A DNA stretch of 5,962 nucleotides from Candidatus Levyibacteriota bacterium (GTDB taxonomy: Bacteria > Patescibacteriota > Microgenomatia > Levybacterales > UBA12049): positions 1 to 5,962 of the forward strand of contig PRDT01000001.1 of NCBI GenBank assembly GCA_003173995.1, read 5' to 3'. A program made the translations under genes and the position numbers. Positions 1 through 5,962 of this stretch are shown here, piece after piece (the first letter of the stretch is position 1; each line of letters opens with the position of its first letter). The notes beneath the pieces are model-generated. The model was not told the origin of the DNA and ran no database searches. It saw only the letters and a program-made list of their open reading frames with translations.

Positions 1-482
1 AAACACAGGAAGAGCAGATAGAAAGAGAAGAGGCTGTTACAGAAGAAAATGACGAAGTAGAACAGGAATTAGAATCACTCAAGCAAATAGTTGGGCAACT
101 TGACAATCAATTAAAGAGGTCGTTAGCAGATTATCAAAATTTGCAGCGTCGAACACAAGAAGAGCGTGGTGAATGGATAAGAAGTGCGAATAAGGATCTT
201 ATCTTGAAATTGTTACCGGTTTTGGATACACTGATGCTTGCCGGAAAACACTTGCAAGATAAGGGTCTTGAACTCTCAATTGATCAATTTTTGAAAGTTT
301 TGGAAATTGAAGGAGTAAAAAGGATTGAGACAATAGGGAAAGAATTTGACCCGAATACCATGGAAGCTGTTTCTACAAAAGAATCAGTAGATGAAAAAGG
401 AAAAGTAGTAGAAGAAATACGTGCAGGATATATGTTTTACGATATAATTATCCGAGCAGCACAAGTAATAGTAGGAGCATAA
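1..482 (+). CDS. grpE: GrpE, nucleotide exchange factor of DnaK (3' part, 5' end outside window)
   Basis: GrpE is the cytoplasmic dimeric factor that releases ADP from DnaK and so resets the chaperone cycle. The frame is open from base 3 to the TAA at 480-482, giving 159 visible residues and no stop before the window edge. A TTG at 141 could be read as a start, but it sits inside the conserved helix, so the gene really begins to the left of the window. Visible layout: an acidic Glu-rich N-terminal stretch (visible residues 1-25), a long coiled-coil helix with the family motif LADYQNLQRR (41-50), a helical dimer region (51-110), and the C-terminal beta domain with FDPNTMEAV (115-123) and GYMFYDIIIRAAQVIVG (142-158). 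The beta-domain motif usually reads FDPN-L-H-EAV; here it has T-M. The stop lies four bases before dnaK, so the two are almost certainly cotranscribed. Any upstream control region (such as CIRCE or hrcA) is out of view. Confidence 0.95.
   Translation, partial: TQEEQIEREEAVTEENDEVEQELESLKQIVGQLDNQLKRSLADYQNLQRRTQEERGEWIRSANKDLILKLLPVLDTLMLAGKHLQDKGLELSIDQFLKVLEIEGVKRIETIGKEFDPNTMEAVSTKESVDEKGKVVEEIRAGYMFYDIIIRAAQVIVGA
473..477 (+). promoter_or_regulatory. Shine-Dalgarno sequence of dnaK, inside the grpE 3' end
   Basis: AGGAG lies 9 bases before the dnaK ATG at 487 and within the last codons of grpE. Its good match and normal spacing support the dnaK start. The overlap implies that translation of dnaK is closely linked to termination on grpE. 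Confidence 0.8.
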
Positions 483-486
483 AAAT

Positions 487-2391
487 ATGGCAAAAATAAT
501 TGGAATCGATTTAGGAACAACAAATTCATGCGTCGCTGTCATGGAGGGTGGATCACCAAAAGTTATTCACTCTGCAGAAGGGCGAAATGTTATCCCATCT
601 GTTGTGGATCCAAAGACACATGTTGTGGGAGATGTTGCAAAAAGACAGTTAGTTCTCAAGCCAAAAGAGACAATATTTTCAGTAAAAAGACTTATGGGAC
701 GAAAGTTCCATGATGAGTCTGTTCAATATGATATCAAGTGGCTTCCCTATACCGTAAAAGCGGGTAGAGACGATATGGCTGTTGTTGAGGTTGATGGGAA
801 AGAATATACTCCACAAGAAATTTCAGCAATGGTCCTCCAAAAAATTAAAGCAGATGCAGAAGCCTATCTTGGCGAAAAGGTAACTCAAGCAGTTATTACT
901 GTTCCAGCATATTTTGACGATGCACAGCGTCAGGCTACCAAGCAAGCTGGAGAAATTGCAGGACTTGATGTGCAGCGTATTATCAACGAACCAACAGCAG
1001 CAGCACTTGCCTACGGCTTAGATAAGAAAAATGCACACACAATTGCTGTTTATGACTTGGGCGGTGGAACATTTGATATTTCCATTCTTGAATTAGGTGA
1101 TGGCGTGTATGAAGTTAAGTCTACCAATGGAGATACTCATCTTGGTGGAGATGATTTTGATCAAGCTATCGTTACCTTCTTAGCTGACGAATTTAAGAAA
1201 GAAAATAATATTGATCTTCGAAAAGATCCACAGGCTCTCCAAAGACTTCGCGAATCAGCTGAAAAAGCAAAAATTGAGCTTTCTTCATCTCAAGAAGCAC
1301 AAATCAATCAACCATTTATTACTCAAGGAGCAAATGGTCCATTGCATTTAACCATGACACTTACCCGATCTAAGCTTGAGCAGATTGTTGACGAGCTTAT
1401 CCAAAAGACACTTGAGCCAGTGAAGAAAGCACTTTCTGATGCAAAGAAAGAAGTCAAAGATATTGATGAAGTGGTTATGGTTGGTGGTATGACCAGAATG
1501 CCAAAAGTCGTTGAGACAGTTACCAAATTCTTTGGAAAAGAACCTAACAAGTCAGTCAATCCTGATGAAGTTGTGGCTATTGGTGCTGCAATTCAAGGAG
1601 GAGTTTTGGGTGGAGAAGTATCAGATGTCTTACTCTTGGATGTCACACCACTCACTCTTGGTCTTGAGACCATGGGTGCTGTTGCTACCCCACTTATTCC
1701 AAGAAATACCACCATTCCAACAAGTAAGTCTCAAGTATTTTCAACAGCATCAGACAATCAAACCCAAGTTGAAATTAATGTCTTACAAGGTGAAAGGCCA
1801 ATGGCAGCTGACAACAAGTCTTTAGGGAGATTTATTCTTGACGGTATCCCACCAGCTCCACGTGGAGTCCCACAAGTTGAGGTGACTTTTGATATTGATG
1901 CATCAGGCATTCTCTCAGTCAAAGCAAAAGACAAAGCAACAGGTAAAGAGCAGTCCATTAAGATTACTGGCAGTACTGGTCTCTCGAAAGAAGAAGTCGA
2001 GAAGATGACCAAAGAAGCAGAAGTGCATGCCAAGGAAGATGAAGAGAAGAAAGGTAAAGTTGAGGCACGAAATAATGCAGACAGCCTTATCTTTACGGCA
2101 GAAAAAGCACTAAAGGATGCAGGAGAAAAAGCACCAGCTGATGCGAAGCAGCAAGTGGAAGATAAAATTAAAGCACTCAAGGATGTCCTTGAAACAGCAG
2201 GTAAAGAAGAATTAGAAGCAAAGACAAAAGAATTGTCTGATGTTCTCCAATCAGTTGGTCAGGCAATGTATCAAGCAGCAGAACAAAATAAGCCATCTGA
2301 TGCTCCTGAAATAGAAAAAGATGAAAAAGAAGGCAAGACTGAGGAAAAAGCAGATAAAGATGACGCGCAAGAAGGGGAAGTCATTAGTTAA
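487..2391 (+). CDS. dnaK: DnaK, Hsp70 chaperone
   Basis: DnaK is an ATP-driven cytoplasmic chaperone that binds exposed hydrophobic peptide segments, working with DnaJ and GrpE. The 634 residues match the usual length (about 610-640). The start gives the classic MAKIIGIDLGTTNS. The nucleotide-binding domain (1 to about 378) shows the phosphate-1 loop GIDLGTTNSC (6-15), a Lys at 67 at the catalytic position, INEPTAAALAYG (166-177), phosphate-2 DLGGGTFDISI (190-200, Thr195) and the adenosine motif VMVGGMTRMP (330-339). The segment around residues 75-105 is the extra stretch found in Gram-negative-type DnaK. The linker VLLLDVTPLTLG (381-392) leads into the substrate-binding beta domain (to about 500) and the helical lid (about 500-597). 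The last 35 residues are a Lys/Glu/Asp-rich, probably disordered tail ending GEVIS, rather than the EEVKDKK-like end of E. coli DnaK. All key residues look intact, so the protein should be active. Confidence 0.98.
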   Translation: MAKIIGIDLGTTNSCVAVMEGGSPKVIHSAEGRNVIPSVVDPKTHVVGDVAKRQLVLKPKETIFSVKRLMGRKFHDESVQYDIKWLPYTVKAGRDDMAVVEVDGKEYTPQEISAMVLQKIKADAEAYLGEKVTQAVITVPAYFDDAQRQATKQAGEIAGLDVQRIINEPTAAALAYGLDKKNAHTIAVYDLGGGTFDISILELGDGVYEVKSTNGDTHLGGDDFDQAIVTFLADEFKKENNIDLRKDPQALQRLRESAEKAKIELSSSQEAQINQPFITQGANGPLHLTMTLTRSKLEQIVDELIQKTLEPVKKALSDAKKEVKDIDEVVMVGGMTRMPKVVETVTKFFGKEPNKSVNPDEVVAIGAAIQGGVLGGEVSDVLLLDVTPLTLGLETMGAVATPLIPRNTTIPTSKSQVFSTASDNQTQVEINVLQGERPMAADNKSLGRFILDGIPPAPRGVPQVEVTFDIDASGILSVKAKDKATGKEQSIKITGSTGLSKEEVEKMTKEAEVHAKEDEEKKGKVEARNNADSLIFTAEKALKDAGEKAPADAKQQVEDKIKALKDVLETAGKEELEAKTKELSDVLQSVGQAMYQAAEQNKPSDAPEIEKDEKEGKTEEKADKDDAQEGEVIS

Positions 2392-2421
2392 TCTCTATTA
2401 GTTTTAAAATAGTATATTTCG

Positions 2422-2443
2422 ATGCGCCAGAAAGCGCATTTTT
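2422..2443 (+). terminator. Candidate intrinsic terminator between dnaK and dnaJ
   Basis: A perfect 6-base-pair stem, ATGCGC (2422-2427) with GCGCAT (2434-2439), closes a six-base loop (CAGAAA) and runs into a T tract at 2439-2443. It lies 31 bases after the dnaK stop. The stem is short and the T tract only five long and interrupted by A2444, so termination may be partial. That would let some transcripts through to dnaJ and lower its level relative to dnaK. Confidence 0.6.
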
Positions 2444-2445
2444 AG

Positions 2446-2451
2446 TATAAT
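2446..2451 (+). promoter_or_regulatory. Candidate -10 box for a dnaJ promoter
   Basis: A perfect TATAAT lies 30 bases before the dnaJ ATG, directly after the T tract of the hairpin. This would give a leader of roughly 20-25 bases. No TTGACA-like -35 box is visible at 16-18 bases upstream, because that position falls in the hairpin, and there is no TG extension. It is therefore either a weak or activator-dependent promoter, or a chance match in an AT-rich spacer. Confidence 0.4.
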
Positions 2452-2481
2452 AGTGCCTATTGAGAGATTTGGAAAAGCTTT

Positions 2482-3372
2482 ATGAATAATGATTATTATC
2501 AGATATTAGGAGTTGGAAAGACAGCAACTGCAGAAGAAATAAAAAAAGCCTATCGTAAGCTTGCTCTCCAATATCATCCAGATAGAAATAAAACCAAAGA
2601 GGCAGAAGAAAGGTTCAAAGAAGTTACCAAAGCCTATGAAGTCTTGGGAGATGCTCAGAAGCGCCAGACCTACGATCAATTTGGTGCTGCTGCTTTTGAG
2701 CAAGGGGGAATGGGGGGCGGTAATCCTTTTGGTGCAGGTGGACCATTTGGTGGATTTGGCGGACAAGGTAATCCATTTACCTATACGTATTCAACAGGTA
2801 GCGATGGTGGTGGATTTGATTTTGGAGGATTTTCTGATCCATTTGAAATTTTCGAGCAATTCTTCGGTGGCGCATCTCCTTTTGGTGGTCGAAATAGACG
2901 TCCTGTTTATTCCATTGCAATTGACTTTTTGGAGGCCGTGAAAGGTACTCAGAAGAAAGTTACGATTGATGGAAAGGCTCAGACAATTAAAATTCCAGCA
3001 GGTGTTGATAATGGTTCTCGCATTCGGTTTGAGGCATATGACATTCTTGTTGAGGTAACCCCACACAAAAAATTCATGCGTGAAGGATATGATATTGTGA
3101 CTAACGAGGAAATTCTCTTTACCAAGGCTATTGTTGGGACAGAACTTGAGGTTGAGACGGTTGAGGGGAAAGTAACAGTGAGAATCCCAGCAGGGACACA
3201 ACCAGATACGATGATGAGACTCAAAGGCAAAGGTGTTCCTCACGTGAGAGGAAGTGGCAATGGGGACCATTATATTAGAATAAAGGTCATTATCCCCAAA
3301 AATATTACCAAAAAGCAAAGAGAACTTCTTGAAGAATTTGAAGGAGAAAAAAGTAAAAAAGGGTGGTTTTAA
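2482..3372 (+). CDS. dnaJ: DnaJ-family co-chaperone lacking the zinc finger (class B, CbpA-like)
   Basis: This cytoplasmic Hsp40 captures clients and stimulates DnaK ATPase. The 296 residues begin with a J domain (4-68) carrying the essential HPD at 32-34. A Gly/Phe-rich region (about 67-137) contains SDPFEIFEQFFGG (118-130), similar to the short helix in other class B G/F linkers. Two beta-sandwich C-terminal domains follow: CTD I from about 141 and CTD II from about 211 (IPAGTQPDTMMRLKGKGVPH, 235-254). No cysteine occurs in the whole protein, so the four CxxCxGxG zinc repeats of classical DnaJ (about 375 residues) are absent. CTD I is also shortened: after RIRFE (180-184) the chain goes straight to the YDILVEVTPH strand, without the Gly-rich loop. 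The start is set by the MNNDYYQILGV opening. The ribosome site is weak (GGAAAAG near 2471). Position after grpE-dnaK makes it the operon's J-protein; CbpA is an equally fair name. Confidence 0.93.
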   Translation: MNNDYYQILGVGKTATAEEIKKAYRKLALQYHPDRNKTKEAEERFKEVTKAYEVLGDAQKRQTYDQFGAAAFEQGGMGGGNPFGAGGPFGGFGGQGNPFTYTYSTGSDGGGFDFGGFSDPFEIFEQFFGGASPFGGRNRRPVYSIAIDFLEAVKGTQKKVTIDGKAQTIKIPAGVDNGSRIRFEAYDILVEVTPHKKFMREGYDIVTNEEILFTKAIVGTELEVETVEGKVTVRIPAGTQPDTMMRLKGKGVPHVRGSGNGDHYIRIKVIIPKNITKKQRELLEEFEGEKSKKGWF

Positions 3373-5962
3373 CTACACATGAGCAGGGCGAATATCTTTT
3401 ACCACAAGTTCGATTGAATCCCTATTTCCCCATGAATTTTTCGTTATCTGATAGACGACATGGACACTGTCTCCTATTTGTAATTTCCTTATATCTTCTC
3501 CTCTTCCCCATGCAACAGCTTTCACTATCCTTCCACCCTGTGATAACGTCAGGATTGGTTGATTAGCTGTTTTGCCTACCCAACGAATATTTTCGACAGT
3601 GACATTTCTGGTGAGGAAATTTGGTTCCTCATATTGGCTACTATACGGACCAAGTGCGGTGATAGTCTTCTCGTAGAGCTCCTTGCCAAATCCTGATGAG
3701 TCTGGAAATGGTACTTCAGATGCAATTTGCAAGGTGCCTTTGCGCGACGCAATTTCATACGGATGAAGTGTTAAATATTCAGTGATGGCTTCGACAAAAA
3801 GAGGGAGATCTGTAGCGCTAGTAAGGGTAATCCCTGCAGCTCTTTTATGTCCGCCGAAATGCCCTGCTGGTTCGCCATCATGGCCTTTTCTGTAGAGAGT
3901 TAAACGCTTGTCGACAGCTTGCATAGCATATTTTATTGCATCATAAATATTTACATCTCCACGACTCCTTGCCGAACCTTTCAGCACATTTGTTGCTGGA
4001 TCAAGAGAAAACACAATTGTTGGCTTGCCTGTCTCATCACTAATTTTCCCAGCAAGTGGTCCTATGACGCCAGCATGAATATTTCCTGAGACAACTTGAA
4101 TAGGTGAGGTACGTTGTTCTGCAAGTTGTGGGCGAGCAAGTTGCATCGCTTTATCAGTTGCTTCACGTCTGGTTTTATTTAACTCTACAAGCTGGGCTGT
4201 CAAAGCTTTTGCTTTTTCAGGAGAGCTAGCTAAAAGTAGTTGGACTGCAAGCGTTGCATCTCCCATACGTCCTGCGGCATTAATAATTGCATTCATTCTT
4301 TCAACAACTCTTGAAAGAGGAGGGTTAGTATCATACATATCCGCGACTGCTGCATTTTTCAAAGCTAAAAGACCAGGTAATTCTGTTCGTACGTATTCAA
4401 CCATACCGACTTTATCAAAAATACGATTACCATTGGCTATTTGCATTACATCTGCTCTTGTTGCAAGCATAATAAGAGGAAGAATATTAGGAATATCTTG
4501 TCCAAATAGTTCTTTCATAAATACATAATTTATTCCTGAAGCACACAGATCATGCGTATGGATAACAGCATCAGCAGGATTCTCTCCTGACTCTTCATGA
4601 TGGTCCATAACAATAACACGAGCTCCGAGTTGTTGCGCACGTGCTATTGCATCATGAGCAACAATACCATTATCAATAGTAATAAGAAGGCCACCAGGAG
4701 AGAGCTTGCCTTCTGCGAAAAGCTTATCTACTGCAGCTACAGTAATACCATATCCTTCTTGACGAAGAGGAATTGTATAACTCAGGTCTTGAGCCGGAAA
4801 TCCAAACTTTCTCAAAAGACCATACAGTGTTGTTGTGGACACAACGCCATCAACATCATAATCTCCAAAAATAGCCACTTGAGAATTCTTAGAAAGTGCT
4901 TCACGTACAAGTCGTAATGCTCTTTCAAAATGTCTTCTTTTCTCAGGATGCATAGGATCGGTTATACCAACAGCATCAAGGGTCAGATGGGCAAGAGAGG
5001 GGTCTATAAAACGCTCTTTTCTCTCATGGATGCCTCGATCTTCCATAAGCTGATGCAGGACAGCCTCTGGTTGGGTAATGAGTAATGGTCTATCACTTTG
5101 GTGAGGGTGTTCGAGTCTCCATGCAAGCCTTCTTGTTGGAGGTTCTAATTTCCCTTCACTTTCAGTAAGGATTTCCTGCCATTCACAAAATTCTTCAAAT
5201 TGTGCAAAACGTAGACTGGCAAGCTGTGCATATTCAGCAGGAGAAAGCTTGGTTATTGAGCCTGGAGAAATTGTTGTTAAAGATTCATTCCTCAGTGGTT
5301 GATGACGTTGAATGTTTCCTTGCAACCTTGCGAGTGAAGCATAGACAATAGCATCTTGGGCAAGCATAAGTGCTCCCTGTTCAAGATGCAAACGAAATTT
5401 CTTGCCTCCTTCCAAGTCCACAACATAGAGCAAAGGGTCTTCCCCTTGTTTGCCTTGAAAAGCAAATGCGTGCATTGCAAGTTGCATTGCATGAATTGGC
5501 AAAGGTCCTGTCTCTGCAATTCGTGTTTTGAATTCAATAACTTGTAATTGTCCTTGCGCATCTCTTCGTAGCTGGTCTGCTCTACCAGAAATTTCAAGTG
5601 TTTCTCCGTCAAGTTGTTCAAATGTAAGCTGATAGGGTACTTCATGCCCAGTTACTTCTGTAGGATGATTATGGAAAAGTCTTCGATAATTTTCTACAGG
5701 AGCAATAATCGCTTCATCAAATTGTTTACCTCCAACTGAGGTAAGATAATCTCGAATTTGTATATGTCCATGAGATTGAATAGCAGGAGCCCAGGTGTAT
5801 CGCAAAAAAGCAGCAAGTTGGGCAGGGTCTTGCATCAAAAGATTATAATCACGTCCATGAAGTTCGTGTTCTAATTGTCCTTCAACTGCATATATTGCAT
5901 CGTGAAGACTCAACCCCCTTTGTCTTAATGCAGGAGGCAGTCGTGTAGGGACAGGAGAAAGC
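3373..5962 (-). CDS. recJ: RecB-like PD-(D/E)XK nuclease fused to RecJ single-strand exonuclease (5' end outside window)
   Basis: RecJ degrades single-stranded DNA 5' to 3' in repair and recombination. The frame ends at TAG (3373-3375) and stays open to the right edge, about 862 residues visible. A TTG at 5911-5913 is a possible start but an unlikely one. Residues are numbered from that TTG. Residues 100-150 carry PD-(D/E)XK nuclease marks of the RecB kind: GRAD (Asp113), IEFK (Glu127, Lys129) and QLAMH (144-148). After a helical spacer, RecJ begins near 260 at LAWRLEHP, like the usual RecJ N-terminus. DHH motifs follow: GDYDVDG (350-356), TIDNG (412-416), MDHHE (436-440), ATRADV (484-489) and INAAGRMGDA (544-553). 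The DHHA1 domain has GSARS (646-650) and GHFGGHKRAAG (684-694); an OB-like end closes at 846. All metal ligands are present. RecJ itself is usually about 560-580 residues, so at least 270 are extra. The RecJ call is firm; the nuclease call is good; what precedes it is unknown. Confidence 0.9.
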   Translation of the reverse strand, partial: LSPVPTRLPPALRQRGLSLHDAIYAVEGQLEHELHGRDYNLLMQDPAQLAAFLRYTWAPAIQSHGHIQIRDYLTSVGGKQFDEAIIAPVENYRRLFHNHPTEVTGHEVPYQLTFEQLDGETLEISGRADQLRRDAQGQLQVIEFKTRIAETGPLPIHAMQLAMHAFAFQGKQGEDPLLYVVDLEGGKKFRLHLEQGALMLAQDAIVYASLARLQGNIQRHQPLRNESLTTISPGSITKLSPAEYAQLASLRFAQFEEFCEWQEILTESEGKLEPPTRRLAWRLEHPHQSDRPLLITQPEAVLHQLMEDRGIHERKERFIDPSLAHLTLDAVGITDPMHPEKRRHFERALRLVREALSKNSQVAIFGDYDVDGVVSTTTLYGLLRKFGFPAQDLSYTIPLRQEGYGITVAAVDKLFAEGKLSPGGLLITIDNGIVAHDAIARAQQLGARVIVMDHHEESGENPADAVIHTHDLCASGINYVFMKELFGQDIPNILPLIMLATRADVMQIANGNRIFDKVGMVEYVRTELPGLLALKNAAVADMYDTNPPLSRVVERMNAIINAAGRMGDATLAVQLLLASSPEKAKALTAQLVELNKTRREATDKAMQLARPQLAEQRTSPIQVVSGNIHAGVIGPLAGKISDETGKPTIVFSLDPATNVLKGSARSRGDVNIYDAIKYAMQAVDKRLTLYRKGHDGEPAGHFGGHKRAAGITLTSATDLPLFVEAITEYLTLHPYEIASRKGTLQIASEVPFPDSSGFGKELYEKTITALGPYSSQYEEPNFLTRNVTVENIRWVGKTANQPILTLSQGGRIVKAVAWGRGEDIRKLQIGDSVHVVYQITKNSWGNRDSIELVVKDIRPAHV

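Noticed and set aside
141..143. TTG at 141 as the start of a short 113-residue GrpE
   Set aside because: The frame is open to the window edge and the residues before it continue the coiled-coil and the LADYQNLQRR motif, so this is an internal Leu codon.
443..448. A TATAAT in grpE, 38 bases before dnaK, as an internal dnaK promoter
   Set aside because: It encodes the conserved GrpE segment DII. No -35 box sits at proper spacing, and a chance match is likely in AT-rich DNA.
1758..2180. A 140-residue open frame on the minus strand inside dnaK, and a similar 78-residue one at 1323-1559
   Set aside because: They are mirror frames of a strongly conserved gene, Ser/Leu-rich with no recognisable motif or ribosome site.
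2700..2830. Repetitive GG-rich DNA in dnaJ as a possible repeat element
   Set aside because: It is explained by the Gly/Phe-rich linker of the J-protein; no exact tandem unit is visible.
2791..3318. A 175-residue open frame on the minus strand inside dnaJ, with others at 2506-2766 and 2979-3230
   Set aside because: They lie fully within dnaJ, whose frame is certain. The products have no family resemblance and follow the shadow of the plus-strand codons.
3363..3566. A 67-residue plus-strand frame overlapping the dnaJ end
   Set aside because: It overlaps the conserved C-terminus of the RecJ fusion on the other strand. Its sequence shows no motif and no ribosome site was seen.
5292..5645. A 117-residue minus-strand frame within the nuclease module, and a 63-residue plus-strand frame at 5356-5547
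   Set aside because: Both are alternative frames of the fusion gene. The fused frame carries the PD-(D/E)XK motifs; these carry none.

Overview
The window holds a bacterial heat-shock chaperone operon on the plus strand (the end of grpE, then complete dnaK and dnaJ). Running head-on into it from the right is a large minus-strand gene that fuses a RecB-like PD-(D/E)XK nuclease module to a complete RecJ-type single-strand exonuclease. Both outer genes run off the window: grpE lacks its 5' end on the left and the recJ fusion lacks its 5' end on the right. Coding density is very high. The only real intergenic gap is about 90 bases, between dnaK and dnaJ.

The DNA is moderately AT-rich by eye. DnaK is of ordinary length and carries the extra nucleotide-domain segment typical of Gram-negative-type DnaK. 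The J-protein has no zinc-binding cysteines and a pared-down C-terminal domain I. Compact gene packing, a zinc-less DnaJ in the dnaK operon and an unusual nuclease fusion would fit a candidate-phyla (Patescibacteria/CPR-like) bacterium. That is an inference from general character, not from a marker gene, and should be held loosely.

Layout: 1-482 grpE (3' part); 487-2391 dnaK, four bases after the grpE stop, with its Shine-Dalgarno inside the grpE end; 2392-2481 a spacer with an intrinsic-terminator-like hairpin followed at once by a perfect TATAAT box; 2482-3372 dnaJ (class B, J domain + G/F region + two C-terminal domains); 3373-5962 the minus-strand nuclease-RecJ fusion, whose stop codon abuts the dnaJ stop with no base between them.

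GrpE, DnaK and DnaJ form one machine: the J-protein delivers clients and triggers ATP hydrolysis by DnaK, and GrpE exchanges ADP for ATP. The hairpin and promoter-like box before dnaJ suggest that dnaJ is partly uncoupled from grpE-dnaK. The fused nuclease is functionally separate (DNA repair or recombination) and is the least conventional item here. I found no RNA genes, CRISPR arrays, insertion sequences or significant repeats.
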